A stretch of 64,000 nucleotides of DNA from Flavobacteria bacterium GWA2_35_26 (GCA_001800905.1 MGWH01000002.1:744001-808000); one strand, 5' to 3'; counted from the first letter of the stretch, positions 24,316-34,488 are shown. Notes: generated by a model from the letters alone, not told the origin. Translations and numbers: made by a program.

Positions 24316-25455
24316 ATGACCGCCAGTCGATTGTTTCGAGATTTTTTTGAAAGCGAAAAAGCGGGCGGATTGTTATTGCTTTTGGTAACGCTACTTTCAT
24401 TGGCTTTAGCCAATTCCCCTATTCAAGCAAGCTATATCGGATTTTGGGAAACTGAAATTGGGCATCATTCCATCACCCATTGGATCAACGATGGATTAAT
24501 GACTATTTTCTTCTTGTTGATCGGATTGGAATTGGAACGAGAATTGTATGGCGGCGAATTGTCTACTATCAAAAATGCTGCTTTGCCTATTTTTGGAGCC
24601 CTCGGCGGAATGCTGATTCCAGCGGGAGTATTTTTAGCATTCAATTGGGGTACGCAAACACAAAACGGCGCTGGAATTCCGATGGCAACCGATATTGCTT
24701 TTGCTATTGGCATCTTATCACTTCTTGGGAATCGAGTGCCAACTTCATTGAAAGTATTCTTAACGGCTTTGGCAGTAATTGACGACTTGGGTGCTATTAT
24801 CGTCATTGCGATTTTTTATACTGAGACTATTTCCTTTATGTATTTGGGTGGAGCATTTGCAATTATGGGAATACTGTTTATTCTAAATAGAAAAAATGTT
24901 CACCATCTAGTTCCGTATTTAATGGGTGGGGGTTTGATGTGGTATTGTATGCTTCATTCCGGTGTACACGCTACCATTACTGGTGTGTTGCTGGCCTTTG
25001 TCATTCCGTATGGCGATGGAGGGAAAAACACTTCATCTTACCGATTACAACACTTTCTACACAAACCTGTTGCCTTTTTTATTCTGCCTTTATTTGCTAT
25101 CGCGAATACCGGAATTGCAATTAATTCCAACTGGCAGGAGGGACTTGCTCACGCTAACTCTATAGGGATTATGGTAGGTTTGATTGTTGGAAAACCAATT
25201 GGGATCACTCTTTTTGCTTTTCTCTGTGTAAAATTAGGCATTGGATCACTTCCAAAAGAGTTGCAATGGAAACAGATTCTCGGTGCTGGAATGCTGGGCG
25301 GAATTGGGTTTACCATGTCAATTTTCATTACGCTTTTAGCTTTCAAAAACGATGGCGAAGCTGTAATCACCTATTCTAAAATTGCCATTTTAATCGCTTC
25401 GTTTGTTTCAGGAACTTTAGGTTTCTTGTGGCTGAAAGTAAGTCTGAAGAAATAA
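24316..25455 (+). CDS. nhaA: Na+/H+ antiporter NhaA
   Basis: A 379-residue inner-membrane antiporter that expels Na+ in exchange for protons at alkaline pH. About 11-12 hydrophobic helices are visible. The ion-binding double aspartate is in LAVIDDLGAIIVIA (helix V), with GIPMATDIAFAIG (helix IV) and the GIGFTMSIFI end helix. Length is close to the family norm. ATG at 24316 follows a short spacer from the divergent dehydrogenase; no clean promoter box was seen. Confidence 0.96.
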   Translation: MTASRLFRDFFESEKAGGLLLLLVTLLSLALANSPIQASYIGFWETEIGHHSITHWINDGLMTIFFLLIGLELERELYGGELSTIKNAALPIFGALGGMLIPAGVFLAFNWGTQTQNGAGIPMATDIAFAIGILSLLGNRVPTSLKVFLTALAVIDDLGAIIVIAIFYTETISFMYLGGAFAIMGILFILNRKNVHHLVPYLMGGGLMWYCMLHSGVHATITGVLLAFVIPYGDGGKNTSSYRLQHFLHKPVAFFILPLFAIANTGIAINSNWQEGLAHANSIGIMVGLIVGKPIGITLFAFLCVKLGIGSLPKELQWKQILGAGMLGGIGFTMSIFITLLAFKNDGEAVITYSKIAILIASFVSGTLGFLWLKVSLKK

Positions 25456-25492
25456 AAAAGGCCGCTAGTTACAGCGACCTTTCGTTTTATTT
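25454..25492. terminator. Terminator between nhaA and proC (convergent)
   Basis: AAAGGTCGCT and AGCGGCCTTT pair on the minus strand (one U-G wobble) and lead to T6ATTT; on the plus strand one mismatch, then TTTCGTTTTATTT. Probably used by both, best for proC. Confidence 0.78.
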
Positions 25493-25500
25493 AAAAGAAA

Positions 25501-26277
25501 TTATCCCTTAATCTGTTTCAAAGATGTTTTAATTCCTCTAATTAATGACGAACTAAAACCGTGCATTTCCATTTCGTTCAAGCCGGCAATGGTGCATCCT
25601 TGAGGTGTAGTTACTCGGTCAATCAATTGTTCTGGATGGGTTTTTTCTTCTAGTAGCATTTCGGCAGCACCTTTTACCGTTTGAGCCGAAATCGCCAACG
25701 CCGTTTGCCAATCGAATCCTATTTCTATTCCAGCTTGCATCGAAGCTCGAATATAACGCAAGGCAAATGCCGTTCCGCTAGCAGCCAAAACAGTTGCTGC
25801 ATCCATTAATTTTTCATCAATAATAGGAGCTGTTCCTAAACCTTCAAACAAACGTACTACGTTTTGAGCCGCTTCTTTATTGCTTTCTTGAAAAGCAATA
25901 CAGGTTGCCGAAGCGCCAAATTGTGCGGCAATATTAGGCATAATGCGCACCGCTTGATGGTTTGCACCTATTTTGTTTTGTAAATTTTCAATGGACAATC
26001 CACTCACAGCAGAAGCAATAGTTTTGTTGGTAATTGCAGGCAATATTTCGGCTAAAACAGTATCCACTTGATACGGTTTGATTGTCAAAATAATAATATC
26101 AGCGTTTTGGATATTGTGTTGGTTGTCTTTAGAAACAGTAACGCCTAATTGTTCTAGATGTAGAATATTCGCCGTGTTTCTTCTTGTTACAGTAACTTGA
26201 TTGCCTTCTGTAAATTTAGCAATTCCAATGGCAATAGAGGCTCCTAAGTTGCCTCCGCCAATAATGTGTACGTTCAT
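25501..26277 (-). CDS. proC: Pyrroline-5-carboxylate reductase
   Basis: Last step of proline synthesis, NAD(P)H-dependent reduction of pyrroline-5-carboxylate. The 258 residues show the N-terminal Rossmann motif IIGGGNLGASIAIGI, the TIKPYQVDTVL segment, MPNIAAQFGASAT and the C-terminal signature VTTPQGCTIAGLNEM (normally TPGGxTxxGL). The Gly-to-Gln change in TPQGCT occurs in homologues. It follows mgtE by 51 nt; that leader is almost pure C/A/T on the coding strand (CAACAACAACTACTATAAC) and unstructured. Confidence 0.93.
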   Translation of the reverse strand: MNVHIIGGGNLGASIAIGIAKFTEGNQVTVTRRNTANILHLEQLGVTVSKDNQHNIQNADIIILTIKPYQVDTVLAEILPAITNKTIASAVSGLSIENLQNKIGANHQAVRIMPNIAAQFGASATCIAFQESNKEAAQNVVRLFEGLGTAPIIDEKLMDAATVLAASGTAFALRYIRASMQAGIEIGFDWQTALAISAQTVKGAAEMLLEEKTHPEQLIDRVTTPQGCTIAGLNEMEMHGFSSSLIRGIKTSLKQIKG

Positions 26278-26328
26278 GTTGTGTAGTTATAGTAGTTGTT
26301 GTTGTGTTGTTGTGTTTGGATTTTTATT

Positions 26329-27681
26329 TTAAAATCCTAAAATCATTTTGGCAATTGAAAAATAAATTAAAATTCCGCAAATATCATTGCTTGTAGTTAT
26401 AAAGGGGCCAGTTGCCAAGGCGGGGTCAATCCCAAATTTATCTAATAATAACGGAATAAATGTCCCGATTAAGGAGGCAATAATTATTACAGAAATTAGT
26501 GCTACCGTAACGATAACGCCAATTATAATTTCTACATCTAAAAGAAAATGACTCCCTACAAATAGGATCGTGGCCAATATCAATCCATTCAACAAACTTA
26601 AAGAGACCTCTTTAATCAACCTGTTGAACAAAGAACCACTCAAGGTATTGTTAGCTAAACCTTGAACAATAATAGCCGAGGATTGTACCCCAACATTTCC
26701 AGCCATCGCCGCTATTAGAGGGGTAAAGAAAAATAATTTTCCGTGCTCAATCATGGCGCCTTCAAATAGCCCCAAGACTTTTACCGAAATAAAACCGCCT
26801 AATAAAGCCAAGACCAACCATGGCAAACGTGCTTTGGTATGTTCTAAAATACTATCATCTGCCTCTACGTCTTGTGAGATACCCGCAGCTAATTGGTAAT
26901 CTTCATCGGCTTCATCTTTAATTACATCTACGATATCATCAATAGTAATGCGACCCACCAATCGACCCAATTCGTCAACTACCGGAATCGCTTCTAAATC
27001 GTATTTTTGCATGATACGCGCCACCTCAACATCTTCGGTATCGATATTAACATAATTTAATTTTCGAATGTAGACATCATTGATAGGCGTTCTGGAAGAA
27101 GTAGTCAACAAATCTTTAAGCGACAAACGTCCCTTTAAGCGGTCTTCATCATCCACTACATAAATCGAGTGCACTCTTGAAATATTTTCAGCTTGAATGC
27201 GCATTTCTTTGATACAAGTCAGCACATTCCAGTTTTCGTTCACTTTTACCAACTCTTTGTGCATGATTCCTCCTGCAGTATCTTCTGCATAACGAAGCAA
27301 ATCCACAATGTCTTTGGCGTGTTCAACGTCTTGTAATTCCGATATTACCTCCGCCTTAAGGTCTTGCGATAACTCGGCAATAATATCTGCAGCATCGTTC
27401 GTTTCTAATTCGTCAAGCTCTTCTGCAATTTCTTTTGGGGAAAGTCGTTTTAAGATATTTTCACGTAAATCGTCCTCTAATTCTAACAGAATTTCAGCCG
27501 TTTTATCACTGTCTAATACTTTAAAAATATAAGTTGCCTCATCAAAATCAAGTTCGTCTAAAACTTCGGCAATATCAGCATGGTGCATGTCATTCAACAA
27601 AACTTCCAACTGCTGGTCGTTTTTAGTTTGAATGAGTAGCTCTAATTCTTGAACTAGTTCTTTGCTGATTTTAAATTCCAT
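26329..27681 (-). CDS. mgtE: Magnesium transporter MgtE
   Basis: A 450-residue Mg2+ channel. The N-terminal superhelical MgtE_N domain (residues 1-130, acidic and Leu-rich) is followed by two CBS domains (about 135-255; [34 protein letters not shown]), a plug-helix region, and five membrane helices with the pore signature [11 protein letters not shown] and [27 protein letters not shown]. Mg2+ binding to the acidic N-domain/CBS closes the pore in characterised homologues. Its start overlaps the end of rsmA by 11 bp, so the two are translated from one message. Confidence 0.96.
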   Translation of the reverse strand: MEFKISKELVQELELLIQTKNDQQLEVLLNDMHHADIAEVLDELDFDEATYIFKVLDSDKTAEILLELEDDLRENILKRLSPKEIAEELDELETNDAADIIAELSQDLKAEVISELQDVEHAKDIVDLLRYAEDTAGGIMHKELVKVNENWNVLTCIKEMRIQAENISRVHSIYVVDDEDRLKGRLSLKDLLTTSSRTPINDVYIRKLNYVNIDTEDVEVARIMQKYDLEAIPVVDELGRLVGRITIDDIVDVIKDEADEDYQLAAGISQDVEADDSILEHTKARLPWLVLALLGGFISVKVLGLFEGAMIEHGKLFFFTPLIAAMAGNVGVQSSAIIVQGLANNTLSGSLFNRLIKEVSLSLLNGLILATILFVGSHFLLDVEIIIGVIVTVALISVIIIASLIGTFIPLLLDKFGIDPALATGPFITTSNDICGILIYFSIAKMILGF

Positions 27682-28450
27682 CGGCTTCGATTTTTTGAGT
27701 GAGTGCTATAAAGTCCTCAACGCTAAGTTGTTCTGGACGAAGATCTAATACCTTGTCTTCTCTTAAATTATCCGACAAATTTAAGGTTTTTAAACTGTTA
27801 CGCAAGGTTTTTCTACGTTGTTGAAATGCTGTTTTTACTACCGTGAAAAATAATTTTTCGCCACAAGGCAAACTAAAGTCTTCTTTTCGTCGCAAACGCA
27901 TCACCCCTGATTTTACTTTCGGCGGTGGATCAAAAACATGCTCATCTACTGTAAACAAGTATTCGGCATGATAAAAAGCTTGCGCTAAAACGGATAAAAT
28001 ACCATAGGCTTTACTTCCTTTTTTTTCACAAATACGCTGTGCTACTTCTTTCTGAAACATTCCCGAAAATTCCGGAATTTGATGACGAAATTCCAAAGTT
28101 CTAAACACGATTTGTGTCGAAATATTGTAGGGAAAATTGCCAATAATAGCAAATTGCTTGCCTTCAAAAACTTCTTTTATATCATAGCGTAGAAAGTCCT
28201 TCGAAATGATTTTATCTTTCAACTTGGGATAATTGGCATCCAAATACGCCACCGACTCCGTGTCAATCTCAATCACATAGGTAGTGGTGGGTTTGTCCAA
28301 TAAATATTTGGTCAAAACTCCCATACCCGGACCAATTTCTAACACATCATTATAACCTTCTAAACTTAAGGTGTCGGCTATTGCTTTAGCAATGCTTTCA
28401 TCTTTTAGGAAATGTTGTCCGAGGTGTTTTTTAGCTTTTACTTTTTCCAT
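27671..28450 (-). CDS. rsmA: 16S rRNA (adenine1518/1519-N6) dimethyltransferase
   Basis: KsgA/RsmA dimethylates two adjacent adenines in helix 45 of 16S rRNA during small-subunit maturation. The ~259 residues show [10 protein letters not shown] at the start, the SAM-binding [14 protein letters not shown] (motif I), the acidic motif II (VIEIDTES), the catalytic NFPYNIST (motif IV NxPY) and [12 protein letters not shown]. The ORF track starts 6 codons earlier (28468, MPRNHI); [14 protein letters not shown] at 28450 fits the family. DUF4286 lies 37 nt upstream on the same strand. Confidence 0.96.
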   Translation of the reverse strand: MEKVKAKKHLGQHFLKDESIAKAIADTLSLEGYNDVLEIGPGMGVLTKYLLDKPTTTYVIEIDTESVAYLDANYPKLKDKIISKDFLRYDIKEVFEGKQFAIIGNFPYNISTQIVFRTLEFRHQIPEFSGMFQKEVAQRICEKKGSKAYGILSVLAQAFYHAEYLFTVDEHVFDPPPKVKSGVMRLRRKEDFSLPCGEKLFFTVVKTAFQQRRKTLRNSLKTLNLSDNLREDKVLDLRPEQLSVEDFIALTQKIEADGI

Positions 28451-28487
28451 TATGTGATTGCGAGGCACGAAGTAATCTCGCTTTTTT

Positions 28488-28802
28488 TTATTTGTGTTCA
28501 GAAATCAATTCCAATTCTGTTCTAAAAGCCAGCATTTTTTCGCCAAATAATTGGTAACTTTCTTGACGGAATCGCGGTGCATCTTCAGCATAATACTTGT
28601 CCAAAGTCGCTTTACTATCCGTTGTAAATTGAATCGAATAGGTCGTTCCTCCCATTTCTTCTTCTATCAAAACCTTTACAATTTTAGCCGAAGAAAATTT
28701 TCCCGTAGCCAAAATAGCTGGAATTCGGGTTTGTTGCATCCATTGTAACCATTGGTCTTGAACGCTTTCGTGTATATTTACTGTTACGTTGTAAAGTATC
28801 AT
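28488..28802 (-). CDS. DUF4286 family protein
   Basis: A 104-residue soluble protein of the DUF4286 family: it starts [22 protein letters not shown] and carries [17 protein letters not shown] and [14 protein letters not shown]. The fold looks like a small alpha/beta dimeric (ferredoxin-like) domain, as in ABM-type monooxygenases, but no function is known. In Bacteroidota it commonly sits beside rsmA, as here, which suggests co-expression rather than a shared role. No signal peptide or membrane segment. Confidence 0.85.
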   Translation of the reverse strand: MILYNVTVNIHESVQDQWLQWMQQTRIPAILATGKFSSAKIVKVLIEEEMGGTTYSIQFTTDSKATLDKYYAEDAPRFRQESYQLFGEKMLAFRTELELISEHK

Positions 28803-28830
28803 ATTTGTTTTTGCGTATGTTATTGATGTA

Positions 28831-28859
28831 TTTATTAGGTCATTTTTTAACCTAATAAA
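28831..28859. repeat. Perfect 10-bp inverted repeat upstream of DUF4286
   Basis: TTTATTAGGT and ACCTAATAAA surround a 9-nt loop, 29 nt before the DUF4286 ATG and 108 nt after the serS stop. No T run follows on the minus strand, so it may be a weak serS terminator or a leader structure or operator. Confidence 0.45.
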
Positions 28860-28966
28860 TTGGGTTTTGACTTGCTTTTGTTGGATTTTATATTTCCAAT
28901 TGATTCATTACAACACAAATGGGATTGGTTACGTAAAGTAAAAATCGCTAGATGTGTATAGAGTAA

Positions 28967-30238
28967 TTAGTTTATAATATCAAACCCGCAATACGGACGC
29001 AATACTTCTGGAATTACGATCCCTTCTGGTGTTTGGTAATTTTCTATAATGCCCGCCAAAACTCTTGGCAAAGCCAATGAACTTCCGTTTAAGGTATGTG
29101 CCAATTGGTTTTTTCCGTCCTTGTCTTTGAAACGCAATTTCAAACGGTTCGCTTGGAATGTTTCAAAATTAGACACCGAAGAAATTTCCAACCAGCGATC
29201 TTGAGCTGTAGAAAATACTTCAAAATCATAGGTCAATGCCGAAGTGAACCCCATATCACCACCACACAAACGTAAAATTCTATACGGTAATTTGAGTTCT
29301 TGTAAAATGTTTTTTACATGTTCTACCATACCGTCCAAAGCCTCGTAAGATTTGTCTGGATGCTCCACTCGAACAATTTCTACTTTGTCAAATTGGTGCA
29401 AACGATTCAATCCGCGTACGTGCGCTCCATACGAACCTGCCTCACGACGGAAACATGGGGTATACGCTGTACATAAAACAGGCAATTCACTTTCGTTCAA
29501 AATCACATCGCGGAACAAATTGGTCACTGGAACTTCTGCCGTTGGAATCAAATACAAATCGTCAATTGTTGAATGGTACATTTGTCCTTCTTTGTCTGGC
29601 AATTGTCCGGTTCCGTAGCCTGATGCTTCGTTTACTAAGTGTGGCACTTGCATTTCTTTGTAACCCGCTGCGGTATTTTTATCTAAAAAATAATTAATTA
29701 AAGCACGTTGCAAACGCGCTCCTTTTCCTTTGTAAACCGGGAAACCCGCTCCTGTAATTTTCACCCCCAACTCAAAGTCGATGATGTCGTATTTTTTTAC
29801 CAATTCCCAATGTGGTTGCGCTCCTTCGTGCAAAACAGGAATAGCACCTTCTTCAAAAACGTTTAGGTTTTCTTCGGGTGTTTTTCCTTCCGGAACTATG
29901 TCGGCTGGTAAATTAGGTAGTGTGTATAATTTTTGCGTTAATTCTTCGGCTAAAGCTTCTGCTTTTTCTCCCAAATCTTTGCTTTTTTCTTTTAGAGCAA
30001 CGGTCTTTTCTTTTAAAATGCCAGCTTTTGCTTTTTCGCCACTTTTCATCAATTCGCCAATGTCTTTGGACAATTTATTAGATTCGGATAAAGTGTTGTC
30101 TAATTCCACTTGCGTAGCGCGACGTTGCTCGTCTAATTGAACTACTTCGTCCACAATTTCTTTGGCATCGATGTTTCTTTTTGCCAAAGCTTTGATTACT
30201 TTTTCCTGATTCTCTCTAATAAATGCAATTTGTAACAT
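28967..30238 (-). CDS. serS: Seryl-tRNA synthetase
   Basis: Class II synthetase charging tRNA-Ser. About 423 residues. An N-terminal antiparallel coiled-coil arm (QIAFIRENQEKVIKALAKRN to about residue 110) grips the tRNA long variable arm. The catalytic core has motif 2 FRREAGSYGAHVRGLNRLHQF and motif 3 in LNGSSLALPRVLAGIIENYQ. The ORF track adds 15 codons (30283); MLQIAFIRENQE at 30238 matches the family and lies downstream of the likely promoter. Confidence 0.97.
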   Translation of the reverse strand: MLQIAFIRENQEKVIKALAKRNIDAKEIVDEVVQLDEQRRATQVELDNTLSESNKLSKDIGELMKSGEKAKAGILKEKTVALKEKSKDLGEKAEALAEELTQKLYTLPNLPADIVPEGKTPEENLNVFEEGAIPVLHEGAQPHWELVKKYDIIDFELGVKITGAGFPVYKGKGARLQRALINYFLDKNTAAGYKEMQVPHLVNEASGYGTGQLPDKEGQMYHSTIDDLYLIPTAEVPVTNLFRDVILNESELPVLCTAYTPCFRREAGSYGAHVRGLNRLHQFDKVEIVRVEHPDKSYEALDGMVEHVKNILQELKLPYRILRLCGGDMGFTSALTYDFEVFSTAQDRWLEISSVSNFETFQANRLKLRFKDKDGKNQLAHTLNGSSLALPRVLAGIIENYQTPEGIVIPEVLRPYCGFDIIN

Positions 30239-30284
30239 AGCTTGATTTTTATAACTCTCTGTAATTTTTTGCGCCTTGCGCACG

Positions 30285-30319
30285 CAAATTTAAGGAAATG
30301 TTTGCTAAGAACGAGACAA
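30285..30319 (-). promoter_or_regulatory. Putative promoter of serS
   Basis: On the minus strand TAAATTTG (30292-30285) is an exact -7 box; a TTG lies at 30319-30317, 24 nt upstream, a little long. The leader would be about 40 nt. Confidence 0.5.
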
Positions 30320-30381
30320 AGTTGGTAGTTTTCCAAAGCTTCGTCTGTGTCTTTCGCACTTTTATAGGCTAGAAACCGTAG

Positions 30382-30411
30382 TTGTACCTATGATAAAAAA
30401 AGTTATTTTTG
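30382..30411 (+). promoter_or_regulatory. Promoter of metG
   Basis: TTG (30382-30384), 19 nt, TATTTTTG (30404-30411). Both boxes and spacing match. The leader is about 35 nt. Confidence 0.7.
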
Positions 30412-30452
30412 CAGTCATTCTGAATTGATTTCAGGAGTATTAAACTGTTATT

Positions 30453-32543
30453 ATGTTAGAAAATCCAACCCGAGGCAACGCCGAACTGAGCGGAGCTAAA
30501 AGATATACCATTACGGCGGCCTTGCCCTACACGAACGGACCTATTCACATTGGCCATTTAGCGGGAGTTTACGTGCCTTCGGACATTTATTCTCGTTATT
30601 TACGACTGCAAGGAAGAGACGTTTTGTTTGTTTGCGGAAGCGACGAACACGGTGTTGCTATTTCGATGAAAGCCAAAAAAGAAGGTATTACCCCTCAAGA
30701 AGTAATCGATAAATACGATGGTATTATCCGCAAATCGTTTGTAGATTTTGGAATTTCTTTTGATAACTATTCTAGAACTTCGGCTCAAATTCATCACGAA
30801 ACAGCTTCGGAATTTTTTAAAACGTTGTATGACAAAGGCGATTTTATTGAAGAAGTCACCGAGCAATTGTATGATGCCAAAGCAGATCAATTTTTGGCAG
30901 ACCGATTTGTAACAGGAACTTGTCCAAAATGCAGCAACGAAGAAGCCTACGGCGATCAATGCGAAAAATGTGGCTCTACCTTAAACGCTACCGATTTGAT
31001 CAATCCAAAATCGACCATTACTGGAGAAACTCCGGTTTTGAAATCGACCAAACACTGGTTTTTACCTTTGGATCGTTACGAAGCCTTTTTGAAAGAATGG
31101 ATTTTAGTTGGACATAAAAACGACTGGAAACCGAACGTATATGGCCAAGTAAAATCGTGGATTGATGGGGGTTTAGAACCTCGTGCCGTAACCCGTGATT
31201 TGGATTGGGGAATTGACGTGCCGGTTGCAGGAGCTGAAGGAAAAAAATTATACGTTTGGTTTGATGCGCCTATTGGCTACATTTCTTCTTCGAAAGAATG
31301 GGCAGCCCGTGAAGGAAAAAATTGGGAACCCTATTGGAAAGACCAAGATACCAAATTAGTTCACTTTATTGGGAAAGATAATATTGTGTTTCACTGCATC
31401 ATTTTTCCAGCGATGTTGAAGGCTGAAGGAAGTTATATTCTACCGGATAATGTGCCTGCAAATGAATTCTTGAACTTGGAAGGTAACAAATTATCGACCT
31501 CTAAAAACTGGGCGGTTTGGTTGCACGAATATTTGGAAGAATTTCCAAATCAGCAAGATGTATTGCGTTATGCTTTGACATCGAATGCACCTGAAACTAA
31601 AGACAATGACTTTACTTGGAAAGATTTCCAAGCTAGAAATAACAACGAACTCGTAGCGATTTTTGGGAATTTTATCAATCGTGTCGTGGTCTTGACGAAT
31701 AAATATTATAATGGCATCGTGCCACAACCGAATCAACTTTCGGAAGTAGACGAACAAACTTTGGCCGAATTAAAAGCCTATCCAGCGGTGATTTCGAGTT
31801 CTATTGAACGGTACCGTTTTAGAGAAGCTTTGGGCGAAATGATGAACGCGGCTCGTTTAGGAAATAAATATTTGGCAGACGAAGAGCCTTGGAAAGTGAT
31901 TAAAGACAATCCGGAGCGCGTACAAACTCAAATGTATGTGGCCTTGCAAATTGCTGCAGCTTTAAGTACGCTTTGCGAACCCTTCTTGCCTTTTACGGCT
32001 AAAAAATTAAGTCGCATTTTAAAAATCGATCAGCCATTAAACTGGAATGCAATTGCAGAACATAGCGATTTACTAGTTGCAGGTCACCAAATTGGCGAAG
32101 CAGAATTGCTTTTTGCTAAAATAGAAGACGAAGAAATCCAAAAACAAATCAACAAATTGGAAGCAACAAAAACAGCCAACCTGGCAGAGAACAAAAAAGC
32201 CGAACCGCAAAAAGAAGCGATTCAATTTGAGGATTTTGCCAAAATGGATTTGCGTGTGGGAACCATTTTAGAAGCCGAAAAAATGCCAAAAGCCAACAAA
32301 CTTTTAATCTTAAAAGTAGACACTGGAATTGACGTTCGCACCATTGTTTCTGGAATTGCCGAAAGTTTTGCGCCAGAGGATATCATTGGTAAAAAAGTGA
32401 CTGTTTTAGTGAATTTGGCACCAAGAAACCTTCGCGGCGTAGAAAGCCAAGGTATGATTTTGATGACTACTAATGCCGAAGGAAAATTAGTATTTGTCAA
32501 TCCAGATGCTGAAGGTGTTGGGAATGGAGAAACAATAAATTAA
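30453..32543 (+). CDS. metG: Methionyl-tRNA synthetase
   Basis: Class I synthetase charging tRNA-Met, with 696 residues as in the long bacterial form. After a ~16-residue lead come [14 protein letters not shown] (HIGH motif), a zinc knuckle [18 protein letters not shown] near residue 160, and [12 protein letters not shown], where KLSTS stands for KMSKS, a common variant. The C-terminal ~110 residues are the Trbp111-like OB fold ([24 protein letters not shown]) that aids dimerisation and tRNA binding. First of a three-gene plus-strand run with the HAD and CAT genes. Confidence 0.97.
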   Translation: MLENPTRGNAELSGAKRYTITAALPYTNGPIHIGHLAGVYVPSDIYSRYLRLQGRDVLFVCGSDEHGVAISMKAKKEGITPQEVIDKYDGIIRKSFVDFGISFDNYSRTSAQIHHETASEFFKTLYDKGDFIEEVTEQLYDAKADQFLADRFVTGTCPKCSNEEAYGDQCEKCGSTLNATDLINPKSTITGETPVLKSTKHWFLPLDRYEAFLKEWILVGHKNDWKPNVYGQVKSWIDGGLEPRAVTRDLDWGIDVPVAGAEGKKLYVWFDAPIGYISSSKEWAAREGKNWEPYWKDQDTKLVHFIGKDNIVFHCIIFPAMLKAEGSYILPDNVPANEFLNLEGNKLSTSKNWAVWLHEYLEEFPNQQDVLRYALTSNAPETKDNDFTWKDFQARNNNELVAIFGNFINRVVVLTNKYYNGIVPQPNQLSEVDEQTLAELKAYPAVISSSIERYRFREALGEMMNAARLGNKYLADEEPWKVIKDNPERVQTQMYVALQIAAALSTLCEPFLPFTAKKLSRILKIDQPLNWNAIAEHSDLLVAGHQIGEAELLFAKIEDEEIQKQINKLEATKTANLAENKKAEPQKEAIQFEDFAKMDLRVGTILEAEKMPKANKLLILKVDTGIDVRTIVSGIAESFAPEDIIGKKVTVLVNLAPRNLRGVESQGMILMTTNAEGKLVFVNPDAEGVGNGETIN

Positions 32544-32549
32544 ACAGTT

Positions 32550-33233
32550 ATGCAACCAAAAATAATCGCTTTTGATGCTGACGATACCCTTTGGGTAAAC
32601 GAAACTTATTTTGACGAAACCGAAACAAAATTTTGCGAATTGATGCAAGATTACCTTTCGCATCAGGGGATTTCGCAAGAATTATTCAAAATCGAAATCG
32701 CCAATTTGAAGTTGTATGGTTACGGAATTAAAGGATACATTCTTTCCATGATAGAAGCGGCAATGGCTATTTCAAATAACACCATTTCTATTGAAGTGAT
32801 TGAAAAAATCATTCAATATGGTAAAGAATTACTTGAAAAACCAATTGTTTTATTGGATGGCGTTGAAGAAACCTTGGAAGCTTTAAAAGGAAAATACAAA
32901 TTAGTCGTTGCTACGAAAGGTGATTTATTGGACCAAAGACGAAAATTACACAATTCTGGTTTAGGGCATTATTTTCATCATATCGAAGTCATGTCAGACA
33001 AGCAAGAGATCGATTATTCCGATTTGATAAAACGTCTTGACATTGCGCCTTCTGACTTTTTAATGATTGGAAACTCTCTAAAATCGGATGTGTTACCTGT
33101 ATTAAATATTGGTGGGCATGGTGTTCATATTCCGTTTCATACCACTTGGGCACATGAACGAATAGATCATACTATTGAACATGAAAATTTTCATGCTTTT
33201 GAAAAAATCACCGACGTTTTGCGATTGGTATAA
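32550..33233 (+). CDS. HAD family hydrolase
   Basis: A 227-residue haloacid-dehalogenase-fold phosphatase. Motif I is IIAFDADDTLW (the first Asp being the nucleophile), motif II lies in VVATKGD (Thr), and the later acidic motif is in FLMIGNSLKSDVLPVLNIGG (Ser-Asp rather than D-D). A helical cap lies between about residues 20 and 95. It is annotated YjjG-like in many genomes, which would be a nucleotidase, but the substrate cannot be read from sequence. It begins 6 nt after the metG stop and is very likely co-transcribed. Confidence 0.87.
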   Translation: MQPKIIAFDADDTLWVNETYFDETETKFCELMQDYLSHQGISQELFKIEIANLKLYGYGIKGYILSMIEAAMAISNNTISIEVIEKIIQYGKELLEKPIVLLDGVEETLEALKGKYKLVVATKGDLLDQRRKLHNSGLGHYFHHIEVMSDKQEIDYSDLIKRLDIAPSDFLMIGNSLKSDVLPVLNIGGHGVHIPFHTTWAHERIDHTIEHENFHAFEKITDVLRLV

Positions 33234-33265
33234 CAACTCATTTCACAAATTGTGAGCTCCTTATA

Positions 33266-33889
33266 ATGAAACAAAAACTCGACCTCAATACCTGGAACCG
33301 AAAAGAACATTTTTTGTTTTTCAAACAAATGGAAGAGCCTTTTTATGGCATTACCACTACCATTGATTGTACCAAAGCTTATGCAAAAGCAAAAGAACTA
33401 GGGGTTAGCTTTTTTAGCTATTACCTTCATAAAACCTTAAGTGCAGTCAATGCGATTGAGAATTTTCGGTACCGAATTATTGAAGACGAAGTCTATGTTT
33501 TTGATGTAATTGATGCCTCGGCAACCGTAATGCGAGAAGACACCACCTTTGGATTTTCTTATATGCCGTATGCTGAAAACCCCATTGATTTTGCCCAAAT
33601 TGTTCAAACTGAAATCGAACGCATTCAAACTACAACGGGTGTTTTTACCAGAGAATATCCCGAGAATTTGATTCATTTTTCTGCATTGCCATGGATTAAT
33701 TTTAGTTCGTTATCGCATGCGCGAAGTTTTTCTTGGCCTGACAGTTGCCCTAAAATTTCTTATGGTAAACTATTGGATGAAAACGACAAAAAATCAATGC
33801 CTATTTCGGTTCATGTGCATCACGGTTTGGTGGATGGCTATCATGTCGGATTATTTCTAGACGCATTACAACAATTGATGAACGAATAA
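33266..33889 (+). CDS. Chloramphenicol acetyltransferase (type A CAT) family protein
   Basis: A 207-residue trimeric-type acetyltransferase. The catalytic signature HHGLVDGYH near the C-terminus (HHxxxDG) supplies the general-base His. The upstream FFSYYLHKTLSAVNAIENFRYRI, GFSYMPY and the INFSSLSHA region follow the CAT fold. Type A CATs acetylate chloramphenicol with acetyl-CoA, and chromosomal members in Bacteroidota may be intrinsic. There is no mobile element nearby, so no sign of recent acquisition; real activity on the drug is not shown by sequence. Shorter than plasmid CATs by about 10 residues. Ends at a terminator. Confidence 0.85.
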   Translation: MKQKLDLNTWNRKEHFLFFKQMEEPFYGITTTIDCTKAYAKAKELGVSFFSYYLHKTLSAVNAIENFRYRIIEDEVYVFDVIDASATVMREDTTFGFSYMPYAENPIDFAQIVQTEIERIQTTTGVFTREYPENLIHFSALPWINFSSLSHARSFSWPDSCPKISYGKLLDENDKKSMPISVHVHHGLVDGYHVGLFLDALQQLMNE

Positions 33890-33926
33890 AAAAAGCACAA
33901 AGCCTTTTGAACTTTGTGCCTTTTAA
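33887..33926 (+). terminator. Terminator after the CAT gene (convergent with ssb)
   Basis: GCACAAAG and CTTTGTGC around a 9-nt loop with an A run before and CTTTT after; it likely works for both convergent genes. Confidence 0.85.
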
Positions 33927-33940
33927 TTATTGGGGGCTAT

Positions 33941-34264
33941 TTATTTACCTAGCAACAGGACTTCATTAACAACTATATCCGTTACGTATCGTTTTTCTCC
34001 GTTTTTATCGTCATAGCTGCGATGTGTTAATTTACCTTCAATAGCTATTTCTTTTCCTTTGGTTACGTATTTTTCAATAATTTCTGCGGTTTTACCCCAG
34101 GCGGTAACACGATGCCATTCGGTTTGTTCTACTTTATCACCATTGTCTTTGTAATAAACATCATTCGTAGCGATGGTAATTGTGGTTACTTTTTTTCCAC
34201 CTTCTAAGTTTTTTACTTCAGGATCTTGACCTACTCTTCCAATTAATTGTACTCTGTTTTTCAT
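33941..34264 (-). CDS. ssb: Single-stranded DNA-binding protein, short form
   Basis: A 107-residue OB-fold ssDNA-binding protein: MKNRVQLIGRVGQDPEVKNLEGG, TIATNDVY, WHRVTAWGKTAEIIEKYVTKGKEIAIEGKL and the final VVNEVLLLGK. It ends right after the OB fold. The linker and acidic DDDIPF-type tail that recruits partner proteins in standard SSB are missing, so this is probably a paralogue rather than the housekeeping SSB, or one with restricted partners. Gene is alone, convergent with CAT. Confidence 0.93.
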   Translation of the reverse strand: MKNRVQLIGRVGQDPEVKNLEGGKKVTTITIATNDVYYKDNGDKVEQTEWHRVTAWGKTAEIIEKYVTKGKEIAIEGKLTHRSYDDKNGEKRYVTDIVVNEVLLLGK

Positions 34265-34396
34265 GGCGTATAAATTAAATAGTTATAAATAAATGGGTTA
34301 ACTGATTCGTTTCAATCAACGGTGCAAAGATGGAATAGGTGCCAAAAATTATTCGGTAACTAACTATTTACTTTCGGTTGTAACTATTTGTAAACG

Positions 34397-34426
34397 TTTG
34401 AAAACGGAAAATAATGTATATATTTG
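34397..34426 (+). promoter_or_regulatory. Promoter of the zinc-ribbon gene
   Basis: TTTG (34397-34400), 18 nt, TATATTTG (34419-34426). One of the best matches in the window. Leader about 57 nt. Confidence 0.7.
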
Positions 34427-34488
34427 ATAGATTTTAAATATATTTATTGCTCATTAACCCCTATTTTTAGTTAAAACCCCCAAATCTT

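Noticed and set aside
30453-30500. Possible later start for metG, because the first ~16 residues are not part of the family core
   Set aside because: No ATG occurs between the called start and the HIGH motif, and the promoter position fits the called start.
33266-33889. CAT-family gene considered as a horizontally acquired resistance gene
   Set aside because: No mobile element, no composition shift visible, and it sits in a tight run with metG and a HAD gene, so it looks chromosomal and long resident.
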